Shown: piece by piece, positions 1-34,707 of the stretch
Numbering within the stretch: the first letter of the stretch is position 1
Layout of the letters: every line of letters begins with the position of its first letter
Source of the DNA: Ciona intestinalis
Lineage: Eukaryota; Chordata; Ascidiacea; Phlebobranchia; Cionidae
Reading direction: 5' to 3'
Assembly: GCF_000224145.3 (NCBI RefSeq)
Contig: NC_020172.2
Span: 1,186,921 to 1,250,920, forward strand
Length of the DNA: 64,000 bases
Translations under genes and position numbers: made by a program
The notes under the pieces: generated by a model
What the model was told of the DNA's origin: nothing
The model's database searches: none
Seen by the model: the letters and a program-made list of their open reading frames with translations, nothing else

Positions 1-3000
1 ACAGAACAAACAAAAAATGAGAACTATGGAAAGATGGTACATGTTGTTACTTCTATGAAACAAAATAAAAGCTCCAACGTCCTTGTTCTCAATCAAAATT
101 TGCAAGAAAAACACCTCAAAGATTTTAAGCAAAAACAAGTCCAGGTGGTGGATGTAAAATTGGACACCATTGAAGGGCTGATTAGAAAAATATTCCAGTT
201 CCTTGAAACTACAGTAAATCAGAACAGAGGTATGGTATAAATGAATGAACGTTATTTATTTATAATCGCATGGGAGGGCAATGACAGACGTTATAGCACA
301 AATGTTCTGTTTCCTACACCTCTACCTGCCTATAGGTTACTATGTAAGTAACTTTGCCGGACACATGTACACATTGGTAGCAATGTAAAGCCTCGAACCC
401 ATAGACTCTCGGCTAGAGTTATGCACACTAATGACTTTGCCACAGCACCAGTTACAAACAGTAATGTTAGCTGATAGTAATAGATCACATAAAAAAATAT
501 CATACTGCAATAAACTTATTATTACTTCATTTGGATACTAGCTGTTTCTACATTTAGTTAAATGAATGAATGTTTTTATACTGCGTGACCGGACAGTCTT
601 TTTTACACGGTGTTCTGTTTCAACAGTTTCATACACCTTGTGCAAGCTTACGAGTAACCATGTATGTTACTTTGTGTGTGATTTTTTTTGTTTTGATCTT
701 TTTTATTTATGGCTCGTAATTTGGACAACCCATTAGTGACTACTGGATTGAAGCAATTACCAATAAGTGTCTTGTTGAAGGACGCATACGCCCACAACAA
801 TAGTAGCAGCGAGGTCACATTAACCCTGCCAGAGCTTAGTTAATTTATTACGGTCAACTAAACTTAGTTTTTCTTATAGAAAGAACGAGCCCTGATTTAA
901 GAAATGATGACTCCATGAATATACTCTCAACTCTTGACCATTTTAACAAGAAAAGAGCTTATTTTCTTGTCTTGGGGCCTGTGACTAATGGAGAAGACTA
1001 TATGAAAGAGTTGTCTAAGTTTCCATGGTTACGGGTGTTTGACTTTGACCCATTAAGTAGAATGTCTGGTGTATTAAGTTGTACAGAGCAAGCAATCAAA
1101 CTGCATAGAGATCTGACAATATCTGAACATACAGACAGCACCATTGATTTAAATCAAAAATCAACCAACTGGTCGTTTATGAGGGGTTACGCAAATCGTC
1201 CAGATACATATTTCAGTGATAGTCCTGTACAGTGGTGTAGCAAAGCTGAAAATATTAAGCCCTGGAAAAAATTATGTGGAGAAATATTTTCCTTCTGTGA
1301 ATGTAACACACCTCCAACAGTCCTTGTGTTATGGCATTCACTGAAGGAACAGAAATATTTGCACAAATTTCTATCCACTCTGTTTTTCCGTGCAGATGAT
1401 GCTGACATGCGAAACCGGTTGAAACTGGTATTGTGTCTTAGTGAAGAACCGGATGAGCACTTACAGTCCTTGCTTGTAGAGTACAACTTTGAAAAAGCTG
1501 TGCGAATGTGGTCTTTCTCCGAAGTCTGCAAATCTTTAAAAACTTGCCCTTCATTAGAACAGGTAGAATCACAACACAGATTGCCGTGCTTTCAAGAAAC
1601 AAATAAAAGTGAACCAACAGTCTCCATTAATACCGAAAAGATGCAATGGCTGTCAGTGTACTGTGATGTGTTAAGTCTGCAAGAAAAGAAATCTGATACA
1701 AAGAAACCAGACGACAAAGGGGAAGCTTTTCTTAAAGGTGGGGAAATAACCTGGGATCAACTCGGTAAATATGATGCCACAAGATCTATATTGGATGATG
1801 CAAAAAACAAAATTTTAAATCAGGCACTCAAGAAAGGCACATCCCAAATAGTTAACATATACCACACCCCGGGTGCTGGAGGAACAACCTTTTCTAAGCA
1901 ACTCTTGTGGTCTTTGCATGAACATATTCCATGCATATACATTAACTCAAATACTTTCCCTGTGCCAGCAATATACGAAAGAATTCATTTTTTAAGAGAT
2001 ATAACAGTATTACCGGTAGTGGTGCTTATAGATGGTAAGAGTGAATATGAGTTAAGGTCACTGTTGGATCATGCACATTCTAGCAAAATCATTGTTCTGC
2101 ATGTTCAGAGGTGTAATGAAAAACCACCAAAGAATGTGTTGATTCATTTACCTGATGAAGTAAAAAAAGTAGAGTCGGAAAATCTTTACAAAGTGTTTTC
2201 GAATGTGTGCCTTAGTCAGCAAACAAAACCGCTCCAAACATTAGCAAGAAAGGTTGAAAATGGTGGAACATGTTATATGTATGAGTTTGGCTTAACTTCC
2301 TTCCAGCATGAATTTCATGGCCTGAAAAGTTTTGTGCAAGGGCGTCTAGAACTGGAACTAGGAACAGAAAAACTGGAAGGATGGAAAAGTATTCTTGCAT
2401 TTCTCTCTCTCGCCCACTATTATGGACAACGTGGAATTCCACCCGACTTTTTCACGAAAATCCTTGGCATTAACCCAAACGATGTGGTTACCATTGATGA
2501 TCTTCCCAGTCAAGCACAAGTTTTTATCTTAGAAACAAAAGAAAATACCTGGAAAATTAACTACTTTGTTTTGGCAAAAGAGATTTTGGAACAACTTGCA
2601 ACAAGAAATTACAAGAAAAAATCAAAGCAGCAACACGTAGGCTTAAGTAAAGAAGCCAAAAGAAATATACATGAAATTGCACTTGAATTCATACAAGCTG
2701 TAAAAGCCAGAGTTTCAAACTTGGATAAGGATATTGAAAACATCATTACTGCTCTATTTTTTGAGAGAGATTACCAGCTTGTTGATGATAAAGATGTACT
2801 CGTAAAAAGAAAAACATTTTCCAGGCTGTTGGAAGACATGACTGAATCAGACAAAAAATTGAAGGTTCTTCAACTGCTGGTCGACTCATTTCCACAGAAT
2901 TATGAATTCCGTGCACACCTTGGAAGGTTTTATGGATCAAGTTATGGTAGGAACTATGGTGAAGCTGAAACAGAATTAAAAACCGCACTTGAGTTGGTTC

Positions 3001-4427
3001 ATAAGGAAATGAAGAATTCTCCATCTCCATCAAAATTTCATCAAGCTGTTAGCAGATTCGAAAACATGCTGGGGTGTGTGTTTGTCCGAAAGCTTGAGAA
3101 TAAGCTTGGAATGCTTGGGGGTTACAAACCACATGAAGTGCATAGGTTAAGTACATTTGTGAATGAAATTTTTTCAACAGCAGAATCAGCAATTTTACAC
3201 TTCGAAGCAAATGTAAGATTAAGTTTTGGTTATAAAAAGACATATGGATACATTGGTGAACTGAAAGCACGCCTACATGTTGTGGAGTTTTTGTATAAAA
3301 CTGGTATTTGCAGGTGGGAAGACATTTTAGGTCAGGAAGATCTGCATCAGGACAAACATTCAGACTTTCTCACAAGAAGCCTTCCAATTTGTGACACACT
3401 CTTGGTGGAATGTGCAGAGGTTGATGCACAGGCAAATGCCATGAAGCTTCCTGATTTTGCAACTTGCCTAAATCTCTTTAACACATTCTACAAAAGTCCA
3501 AATGCTGCACTAAATGAGTGGAAAGGAGTTAATACGACCTTGTCCCGCAGATGCCAAATTTCTGTAATTAAGTTGAAGCATGGTGCAGTTCAAGGAGCAG
3601 TTAATTCTATTGAACTTGTAAAGGACAAAAAAGATCTTGTAAAGATAATTCAACTACATGAAGAAACGTTTGATTCTGAAATGAGTTTGTCACTTAAAGA
3701 TGGAGGTATCAGACTGTCACCGAATATTCTTGAGTGGCTACATGCAATACGCTGCAATTTAGTTGAAAAAGAATATGAGCTGACTGAGGTACTACGACAA
3801 GTTAAAATGTGGAATGAGCGCAATGAGCAAGATGTGCTTTCATCCTACTACTTACGCACTCTCTACTTTTTACTTGCACTTACATCGCCAGGAAAAAAGA
3901 TGGCCAAAACGTACACAAATCAACTGAAAGCACTTATTCAGGAAGACCTGTCGAACTTAGTGTCACAGTTTCCAGTCCATGCCCTAGAATGGATATCCTC
4001 AACCTCAAGTATGGGAATTAAGAGGCTTGTACACAAATCTAAACTTGGTTCGTGGAACAGTACAGATCGGTTCTTTGAAGACAAAAGAAAGCACATGCTT
4101 TTAAAGGGTTTTACTGGCACCATTGTTAAATCCGATCAGCCATACTATGGTAGAATTCAGGTGGACAGCTTGTGTGACTTGACTTTATATTTTGCCCCAA
4201 ACCTTTCAGGATTTTTTGGCAAACGATACACGGAACAAAAACTAAGGGTAGAATTTTTTATCGGTTTCAATGTGGTGCATGGAGCAGAAGCTCACTATGT
4301 TAAAGAATTGAAAACAGACACCTGCCCAACTTGCAAATCTCGATATGAAGTAACAACCTTATTATCAAGAACAATTTGCCATAAATGTAAAGCAGTCATT
4401 ACAGAGCGTCAGTTTACTGTTTCCTGA
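1..4427 (+). CDS. SAMD9: SAMD9/SAMD9L-like protein, C-terminal part (gene begins before the window)
   Basis: The gene is open at the left edge. One exon ends at 229 (G|GTATGG, phase 1) and the next begins at 880 after TTCTTATAG; the split codon joins cleanly, and the frame stays open to the stop at 4425-4427. The large exon gives about 1180 residues. Near nt 1865-1890 it has a P-loop (TPGAGGTT) and near nt 2010-2040 a hydrophobic Walker-B-like strand ending in ID, both placed as in human SAMD9. A helical, TPR-like stretch follows (nt ~2880-3300), then an OB-fold-like end (nt ~4095-4310, GFTGTIVKS...YGRIQV). These are the known SAMD9 blocks: SIR2-like region, NTPase, TPR, OB. In mammals the family restricts poxvirus translation and growth-factor signalling in the cytosol; that role here is inferred. 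Oddity: a CxxC...CxxC tail after the OB fold (nt 4320-4400). The SAM and AlbA parts would lie upstream. Confidence 0.85.
241..452 (-). repeat. tRNA-derived SINE, diverged, in the intron of the SAMD9-like gene
   Basis: Read on the minus strand it has a tRNA-like head with a B-box-like GGTTCGAGGC near 390-400, a body shared with the copies at 29.15 and 62.3 kb (ACAGAACATTTGTGCTATAACG type), and an ATTCATTTA tail at 241-250. It is clearly diverged from the other copies. Confidence 0.7.
560..836 (-). repeat. tRNA-derived SINE, second copy in the same intron
   Basis: Same family and orientation as the copy at 241-452. Shared blocks include GTAACTCGTAAGC..., the segment for 'acaacccattagtgactactgg', and the 'aaggacgcatacgcccacaa' block. 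The tRNA-like head is cut short near 836, so the promoter boxes are poor. Confidence 0.7.
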
Positions 4428-4514
4428 GGAGTTTTTAAATTTAATACAAAAATCTTACCACCTGATTAAGGAAGTAATAATTGTAAAAGAACAGACTTAT
4501 ATCTTCAGTGACCC

Positions 4515-4742
4515 CCCATTGTACAGATGGTGTAATATTGTTTAATTAAATGTTGTTTATTTTTTACCTTGTATTGTCTGTAGGGTGTAACATTCACACC
4601 TTTCATCAAAAACGTTATTTCTTTTTATGTTTTATCAATAAATGTGTTTTAACAACTGATTATTTTACTCTTACTACCTGTCTTTTCTCTCTTTCCCAGT
4701 TTTTGTTATCGTGACTGAAGCGACAAATTAAATTTCATTTAT
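4515..4742 (+). repeat. Dispersed short repeat (family R), copy 1
   Basis: This block (TCTGTAGGGTGTAAC... to ...GACTGAAGCGACAAATTAAA) recurs at 40118-40322 with the same order of landmarks and the same TTTCATT(C/T)ATTT tail. A worn copy may lie at 37690-37890. I see no coding capacity. The ATTCATTT-like tail resembles that of the tRNA SINEs, so it may be a SINE using the same partner LINE. Confidence 0.6.
4637..4642 (+). terminator. Candidate polyadenylation signal of the SAMD9-like gene
   Basis: AATAAA about 210 bp after the stop codon and followed by a GT/T-rich stretch. It lies inside repeat family R, so the repeat may supply the transcript end. Confidence 0.4.
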
Positions 4743-6044
4743 TTGTTGTTGATTAACAAACACTTCTTTACGAAGTAATCTGCTCTTATTAATTATTTGC
4801 TGCCTGCATTAAGTAAGTTAACCAGTCATGCACTTGCCCTTGTTTTACTATTTCCAGTTCTTATCACCATAATGACTAAGTTTTACTCTTTCTATTGTAA
4901 TTAAAGAGATGAATCAAAATTTATGTTATAATTAAAAAATGCATACAATGCTGTAAATATAGTTAGTAGATATTTTAATAGCATCCATACAATAAAGTGT
5001 AAAGTTCAAAAAAAACGAATGTTATCGAATATACAATTCTTACCTGTGCATCATATATATCAAGTCTCATATTTGCCATGGCATTCTTGACATTGCTTGT
5101 GCAATGTTACACTTCTTAAATGTAAACCATTTATTAATACAGATTTCTACAGTTTTTTATATTTTGCCTAAAAATTATTCCAGTAGTGTGTTGCAGGCAC
5201 AACCTAAAAGTAAAAGCATTTGGTGACCGATATTGTCCTGAGTCATGTTACTTTATAAAATGAATTCTCATTTACAATCTTATTCAACTATCATTTAATG
5301 AGTCTTGTGTATATATAATCAACATAGTTTTATATTAGCAACAATAATCTATATATCAAGCATTGTTGAATTCGTTTAATAATATCGACGCTAAAACAAG
5401 ATAAAAAAGTTGATAATATAATACTCGTGTTCGTATACAGAGAATCATAAAATGCAGAACTCAATGGCAGACATGTGTACTGAGTTAGAATACTCAAATG
5501 GTTTACACTTATTTACAAACTTAAATAGAAAAAAATGGTAGCACCAACTGCATCATACAATGTAAGCAATTATAAAGACAACAATGATTTTTATTGGATG
5601 GTTGGAAATGACTAGAAACTTTAAAGGTTTGTGCAAATTTTGTGGGAAATGGACAATGTGGGTATCGCAAAAAGCTGCACATTTTAGAAGTGGAATCCAA
5701 TTGAATTATCAAAACTAGTTACTAGTGTGTAACAGTGGTGTATTATAAAGTGCTACCAGCCAGTCTATAAGAATTAAATTCAGTGGTTCCACAAAGCTTA
5801 CAATGTTAAGATGGAAAAAATTGGAAAGTGCAAAACGCTGAGTTTGAATTTCATAAAAGTACCGTTTTCATCTGCACCGGGTTCACTTTGATATCAGCAC
5901 CATAAACAAAGAATAATTCACGAGTAGAAACAGTTTGATTGTGGTATGAATAATGTACACAAATTTGGAATTGTCAAGCATATGAATGAACTGTATACTG
6001 ATGTAACAAAAATGATATAATTGTAAGCAGCAATGTTTTTTGGC
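4743..6044. other. Convergent intergenic region and MAGI 3' UTR
   Basis: AT-rich sequence between the 3' ends of the SAMD9-like gene (+) and MAGI (-). A minus-strand AATAAA at 5590-5595 could end the MAGI transcript about 450 bp after its stop. I see no gene, tRNA or element. Confidence 0.5.
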
Positions 6045-28468
<22,424 letters not shown>

Positions 28469-29022
28469 CTGGAAGGAAACGTTTTGGTATCAGGGTCAAA
28501 TTTCAAAGGAAGGGAGAGCAATTTAATCTGAGTGCTGGTGTGTATTTACAAGACAGTATCAGTAAAACTTGATACACTGAATTAAAGTGTATATGCCATA
28601 ATTGAATGACTATAGCGTGTAAAATGACTTTACAGGTAATATTACTCTTCCAGTTTGTTACATGTGCTGTATCTAATGTCATTATTAAATTACATTTAAT
28701 TATAAAACAACCTATAGGGTCTACAGAATATATTGATAGACCACAACACAAGACAATATATTGGAATTGGCATGTGACCATCTGATACAGCATTACTCAT
28801 AATGAATAGTTGTGTACCAAGTATATTATGGTTTCCTGTATCCCATATGGCTGGTTTGAATGCCAGGACAAACTATATCCAAAAACTTTTATAACACAAC
28901 TATTTTTATCCCAAAAATAAACCTTTCGATTTAAAAAAGCAATTAAGTGTTCAAAGCATTTAAAAACAGTAGGCATTAGTGATCATTTTGAATTTTTCCA
29001 ACAACAGCGCAATGTTCTATTT

Positions 29023-29147
29023 NNNNNNNNNNNNNNNNNNNNNNNNNNNNNNNNNNNNNNNNNNNNNNNNNNNNNNNNNNNNNNNNNNNNNNNNNNNNNN
29101 NNNNNNNNNNNNNNNNNNNNNNNNNNNNNNNNNNNNNNNNNNNNNNN
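29023..29147. other. Assembly gap (125 N)
   Basis: Run of N. It truncates a SINE on its right side and may conceal MAGI 5' sequence. Confidence 0.99.
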
Positions 29148-29258
29148 TTAAGTGTCTTGCCCAAGGACACATACGCCCACAATGGTAGCAGCATCGAGCC
29201 TTGAACCCATTACCTCTGGGTTACAAGCAGGCGCGCTAACCACTATACCACGGCGCCG
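29148..29258 (-). repeat. tRNA-derived SINE, best preserved head
   Basis: The minus strand begins GGCGCCGTGGTATAGTGG. It has an A box (TGGTATAGTGG) and a B box (GGTTCAAGGCT) at tRNA-like spacing, followed by the GGGCAAGACACTTAA body. The rest of the element runs into the gap. Confidence 0.85.
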
Positions 29259-30134
29259 GAGTAGGCCCAGTTATATAAGTGGGTCAACTGTGATATTGAT
29301 TGAACAGGTTTTGGAAAAACACTTGGATTTAAATGCACGTTTCTTGGAGATTAATATGGTAAAATTTATTATTAATAGCCTGTGCTAGGATTTTTTTCTA
29401 AAAAAAAGGAAATCTGAAAATTTTGCAAAGAGGGTTGCCCATTTTTTTTAATCATAATTACTTACACAGCACCAAAGGCCTGTATAGGTATAGACAGAGA
29501 TAGTTGGTTTTATTTATTGTTTTGGCATAAATTTATATTTGTATAATAATTCTTAATTGGAAATAACAACTAAAACATTGGCTACAAACAACTAATTAAG
29601 TGCACGGTGCATTCTGAATCTGCACCCTTCTCTTTCTGTATAAAATATTGAGGAATAAAACACAGGTGTAAATACATTAGATATTACAGTTGCGAAAGAA
29701 GGAAAAACAACTATAAACGTTCTTACGAATGGTTTAGGCTATTTAAAAAATACTACAGTGTTGCAAAACGCTAATACCAATATCAAACTATAGGAATTGT
29801 AGCTGACGATACAGACTCAATTAAACATAAACTAGTTCTGGTGCAGTATAATGTAGAAACATCTCTACGACAAATATGGTCAAAATAAACACTCTTAACT
29901 TCAAACTCAGGTTCGTTCTGCTTCGCTCGTATTTCAAGATTTAATAAAAATACTATTTTCCTGTAGGTGGCGCAAAATTCCGGTGCATTTATTGGGCACG
30001 TAAATGGCCATGTAGGTATGTTTTTATCCAGTCGTTGTTGAGCAAGCACAGTTGTTATAACACATGTCTTCTTTTTCACGCATTTTCTGTATGCCTACGA
30101 ATTATCACATATATCATTGTGATGGTAATACTTT

Positions 30135-30330
30135 TTAGGGATTTTTTTGTAATGTATGGCTGACAATTTTAGACAACCTATAAGGAATACTGGTTTCTGG
30201 GTTGGAGTAACTGTCGTTAAATGTCTCATCTAAGGATTCGCGCACAATGGTAGCAGCGCAGAGCTTTGAACCCGTAAGCTCTTGGGTAGAAGCAGGTGCA
30301 TTAACCACTTTGGGGATATTGCTTAAGAAC
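30135..30330 (-). repeat. tRNA-derived SINE, diverged
   Basis: Minus strand: tRNA-like head with a B-box-like GGTTCAAAGCTC near 30260-30270, then the ACTCCAACCCAGAAACC... and TTGTCTAAAATTG body blocks shared with the other copies. Confidence 0.65.
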
Positions 30331-30977
30331 AACTGTTCAACGAAAAAGGATCTTAAAAAGGAAGTCTAAATTAATCAACTCAAACGGATGTTTTTTTTAT
30401 AACACATATAATGGATTTAGTTGTCCCTCAATTACCAACAATACTCAAACTAATTTCCATTGTAACTTAAGCTGCCACTATGCTAACTGAAACTGGTTCT
30501 AACAAAATATCTTGGTTGGTTTACACACTGTATGTATAAAGTGAGAAACAATTCCAACAATAATTAAGTTTATAAAAATAAGCTTTATTATGTTTACTTT
30601 CCACCAATCTTACTTTATTTAAATTACCGTTTAACCATTCTTACAATGTACTCCTCAGAAAAATACTAAAATTTAAAAAAAAATCAATCTGTACCAATAT
30701 TTAAAGAAAAAATTTACAAGCAAATATACTGTTTCATAACGTTGTCAACCAATACACCCAAAAACGATACAGAAATTTAAAATTCTTTTTTAAACATGTT
30801 GCACGGTATATTGCACTGCTGCCACCTAGCAGCAAAGTAACTAAAATCTGTAAACTTCAAAAAGTTTGGAAAACGAAAAATATTCAAAAAGTTTCGAAAA
30901 AATGAAATCTGGAAATTGAATTCAATCTGAAGAATTCCAAAGTTTTTTAACATCACCAGCTGTAGTTTTACAAGAGG

Positions 30978-33100
30978 TCAAACCATTGGATGCTGCCCTT
31001 CCAGCTTTTCTGCAAACTAAAATAAAAATGTTCAATGTTTAGTAATAGTATTTTATTAACGGCTTTAACGCTGTGACAGTGGTTAGCGTGCCTGCCTGTA
31101 ACCCAAGTTAAGGTTGTCACCCTACCAATGCTATGCATCCTCTGATCTTTAGGCAAGACACTTAGTGGCAATTCCCTCAACCTAGTGGTAACTTAATAAT
31201 GAGTTGTCTAAATTGTCAAACCGTCAAAAAAACACACAGTTCCATAAGGTTGTAAATGGGCATGAGGTGTATGAAACAGAACATTTATGTTGTAACAAAT
31301 GTCATTTTTGCAACACCCTAGGATAAACTAAGTTTATAAAATATTCTTTTCCTCAATATTTATAAAAATTCTTTCTAGAAATGGGTAGGGTAATTGCAAC
31401 ACAGCTAAAATTTGTTCCACACACAGATTATAGGGCAGGACAAAGTTTTATTAAAAAATATTATTTTATTTTTGCATGCTTTCCTTGCATAACTTGAAAT
31501 GCTACTAACCTTGTTAATAATAGCAATGTCAAAAATTCGACCAATTACAGGAATTCTTCTTAAGAAGTTAATAATTACAGGAAAGAAACCACTGCAAGCA
31601 AATAAAAAATCTTAATATATACATATGTTACTTTAACAGTTTTTGGTAAATGAAAATGCTGTAGCGTTTACTTTTATACAACTGCTAAAATCAGGGTCTA
31701 CCAAAATATAAATTTGATATTTTTATTTATTATATAGTTTTTTATTTATCAATATGATTACGTCAATAACAAATGTTGTATATCATATTACAATATATTT
31801 TTAGCCTAAGCGCATATAGGCCTAAAGTATACCATATGATATATAAAATTCATGTTTACCTGAATAAGAGAAAAAAGCCATAGGTTTCAATAAGCATTCC
31901 AATAAGTGGCCACCCCAATAGAACAACAAAAATACCAGTGAAGAAAAATCCGCTTGACTTTATTTTGTGGCGTTGGAAGAAGAAGTTAAAAGTTCTTTGA
32001 AGGCCAATGATAAATGATAAACCACTGATGAAAAGTAACTAAAAGAACAGGAAAAATTTCAAAAGTGTAATTTTAGTGATCATGTCTGGCTTGTCTGCTG
32101 AGTAGCATAAGTCCAGGGTTGTGACAATAAAATGTGGTAACTGTAAAGATGGATTTTTATTTTTCGTAGAATTTTTAGGAATTAATTGCTTTTAAAATTG
32201 TAAAATTTAGAGGTTGCTGCAAAAACTTTCAGGATAAGCCTACACAAAAAAAACTCTTATTTAAAACTCTCAGCCTCTCAGGATAGGCTTACAATGTACC
32301 CTGCACAATATAAATCTAAGCAATTGTTTCTGCCTTTAAACAACTAAGAGTTCGAATACTTACAAAATTACTGTGTATAGATGCTATACATGTACCTATC
32401 CACATGTTATGTTGTATGTATACTACTCACACTGCCATGTTAGTTTGTGGTGAATTTTCAAATAACCAACCATTATCATACAAATACATATATAACTTAC
32501 ATTTCCAAATGCAAGGAGAACTCTATCGAAGAAAAATATCATACCAAGAAATAAGAAGAATGCTCCAAACCCAGTCAGACCAATACCAATTTCTGAAATA
32601 TAATCATTTCTGAAATATAATAAATAAAACAAACACACATCAAAAATCTGTTAAATAAAACTCATTTTTTTGCAAAAAAATAATTTATTTTTGCTGTTTT
32701 ATATTTGGATGTGTTTGGCAATTAAGGAATCCAGCATTAACGTCCATAAACCTGTGAGACAATACAATAATACTAACTTTTTGGTTCTAATTTTTACTGA
32801 TGAATACAGTGCAGAAAATTCCAGGGTATGCCTGCCTACCCAAAGTTTAACACTTATGTTTTTAATTACTTAAAACCGAAGCTTTGGAACTCGTATCCTC
32901 CAGTTAATCAACCATAATATTACTGTGCAATACTTTATATTGAAACTGACCTATCTAGTATCTACTTCAGAGTTCAGACCACTTTTTTTTATTTAGAATT
33001 TGAATACCAACCATACACATAAATAATTGCACAGGTTTAAATATAAATGTATACATATGGCATATATATACTTACTTTGACTGTCAGTTACAGACAACAT
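30978..33100 (-). CDS. GOLT1B: Vesicle transport protein GOT1 (GOLT1A/B homologue)
   Basis: Five exons: 33076-33100, 32501-32592, 31860-32038, 31510-31591, 30978-31004. They give a 134-residue protein; human GOLT1B has 138. It starts MLSVTDSQKIGIGLTGFGAF, matching the family start. Four hydrophobic segments follow, with the conserved FFLLF and RRIPVIG motifs, and it ends ...KLEGQHPMV where human ends ...NNMV. The last acceptor was chosen for that ending; using the AG six bases upstream would instead end ...WFDLL. The family is a small four-pass ER/Golgi membrane protein acting in COPII vesicle traffic and fusion at the Golgi. A SINE sits in the last intron. The WDR74 stop lies 491 bp upstream on the same strand, too far for a typical tunicate operon. 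Confidence 0.93.
31058..31300 (+). repeat. tRNA-derived SINE in the last GOLT1 intron
   Basis: Plus strand: GTGACAGTGGTTAGCGTGCC head, TAGGCAAGACACTTAGTGGC body, and the ATGGGCATGAGGTGTATGAA and ACAGAACATTTATGTTGTAA blocks near the end. It is inserted antisense to GOLT1. Confidence 0.8.
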
Positions 33101-33591
33101 ATTGCTGGTACTTTAATATCCAGGTATACAGATTAATTTCTCGTCTCCACTTTTTTGTGAATTCTGGTCTCAAATTTTAATACAAAAAGAAAGCTAAAAT
33201 GTACTTCACGAAACCTATAGAATTAGGAACCATTATTGATCAAAACAGCAGATCCTTACATTTCAAAGGGCAGTGTGTTTAAAAAATGAATATAGCCAAC
33301 ATAACATAGGTTAATTGGTAACCACTGTAGTAACGCATTTAAAGTAAAAGGTTCAAAGTCTGTTTTGTTGGGTTCAGAATAATGTCAACAAAGCAGAAGT
33401 TACACTTTGCCCACATTGAGATTACTTCATGTAAGTTGACTTACAAATCAGCTAAATTTAAACAATATTCTCAATTTGCTAAACCAACATTTATATTCTA
33501 ATTTTAACTTTTCATTATGAAATAGACAATTTTATTGATAAGTTTAAAAAAATGAGAATAGTCAAACAGCATTTTCATATAACTCAAACAC
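33101..33591. other. GOLT1 upstream region / WDR74 3' flank
   Basis: AT-rich sequence between the GOLT1 start codon and the WDR74 stop codon, both on the minus strand. No coding signal, repeat or RNA gene was recognised. Confidence 0.4.
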
Positions 33592-34707
33592 TTAGGAACT
33601 TTGTTTTTTCTTTTTCCTTGGTAATAAATCATTATCAGACTCAGAGTCACTTTCGCTGCTGTCAGCATCATCTAATTCGTCCCAAACATCTTTTTCTGTT
33701 TTCCTTTTTTCAGTTTCCGGTTCCTTTTCATCATTTTTGACTTCTAGTTCTGCATCAGTGGCAAGAAGGCAAGTCAGTCGCGACTTTAGATAAACTTTAT
33801 GCTCAACCTTTGGGTATCGTTCATGGTGAACTCTTAGGTGTCGATCCAAGCTGCATGAGAAGAAGTATGGTAAGCTTGGATGACATCTGATCTCCCTTAT
33901 GCTTCCTGCAAAACCTTTGTAGCAGCGAGCAACATGCTTTATTTTTCTTATATCAAACATAGCAGCATCACCATGGGTGTTACCGACAACAACTTGATTT
34001 GGATTTCTTGCAACGATATCAACTGCTGTGAGTGGATATTCTTCATAACTGGTCTCCAAAACTGGACGCCTTGTGTTTGATTTTGGATCAAACACTCTTA
34101 TATTATGAGTACCAGTTATAGATAAGATTTTATTAGAATTCGGTATAAATTTTAACCCTGTAACCCACACCGGTACCCTATGCTCCAGCCAATCAGGCCG
34201 CACATTTTTCGCTTTAAATATTGGCTGCTCTGGTTTATTTAAATCCCACAGTTTAACAAGATTTTCTTTTCCCCCAGTAACCACTCGTTGCAGTTCACTG
34301 TTTAAGTCCATACACAAAACATTATCACCAGCCTTGCTGCTGGCCAAGCTTTCATTTTCATTAGACCACAGTCTTAAATCGCCATTAGAAGTGCAGGTAA
34401 TGAAATTTGAGTCCAGTCTGGCCAGACCAGCAATTTTTCCCTCCATTTCAGGTATTTGAAACGAATCAACATATCCTCCATTAGCTGTTTCCAGCTTCCT
34501 CACAACCCCGTTTTTATGTGCAGTATACAATACAGACCGATCTTCATACTCCCAACAAATACGTTGAATTTCATGTTCTTTTCCATAGTTATCCTTATCG
34601 TAATGGTTAGTTGCTAGCTTTTTACAAAGGTTCACAGATTTAAGCAGGCCAGTCTCAGATCCAACCCAGACGTTGTTCTGAGAACCACAGCCGTTATTTT
34701 CCACCAT
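33592..34707 (-). CDS. WDR74: WDR74 homologue, WD-repeat ribosome-biogenesis protein (single exon)
   Basis: An uninterrupted frame of 371 residues; human WDR74 has 385. Family signatures in order: VWVGSETGLLKSVNL at the N-terminus, ATGGKEN-type VVTGGKENLVKLWDLNKPE, FKAKNVRPDWLEHRVPVW, RRPVLETSYEEYPLTA, VVGNTHGDAAMFDIR, CHPSLPYFFSCSLDRHLRVH, EHKVYLKSRLTCLL, then an acidic stretch and a lysine-rich end (PRKKKKQSS). The family forms a seven-bladed propeller and acts in the nucleolus in pre-60S maturation with the NVL ATPase. The ATG is preceded by a stop (ATAATGG context), and no nearer start fits the family. The lack of introns contrasts with its neighbours. Confidence 0.96.
   Translation of the reverse strand: MVENNGCGSQNNVWVGSETGLLKSVNLCKKLATNHYDKDNYGKEHEIQRICWEYEDRSVLYTAHKNGVVRKLETANGGYVDSFQIPEMEGKIAGLARLDSNFITCTSNGDLRLWSNENESLASSKAGDNVLCMDLNSELQRVVTGGKENLVKLWDLNKPEQPIFKAKNVRPDWLEHRVPVWVTGLKFIPNSNKILSITGTHNIRVFDPKSNTRRPVLETSYEEYPLTAVDIVARNPNQVVVGNTHGDAAMFDIRKIKHVARCYKGFAGSIREIRCHPSLPYFFSCSLDRHLRVHHERYPKVEHKVYLKSRLTCLLATDAELEVKNDEKEPETEKRKTEKDVWDELDDADSSESDSESDNDLLPRKKKKQSS

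Larger units (their letters stand above)
28469..30977. other. Region between MAGI and GOLT1, with gap and SINEs
   Basis: This should hold the missing 5' exon or exons of MAGI (first half of PDZ0), but none is recognisable. A gap occupies 29023-29147. SINE copies lie at 29148-29258 and 30135-30330. A minus-strand AATAAA near 30585 fits the GOLT1 3' end. Otherwise it is AT-rich and featureless. Confidence 0.5.

Noticed and set aside
28976-29194. Open frames spanning the N run
   Set aside because: They exist only because N is translated as X.
29148-29258. A functional tRNA gene
   Set aside because: A and B boxes are present, but the acceptor stem does not pair and the sequence continues into the SINE body; it is one copy of a repeat family.
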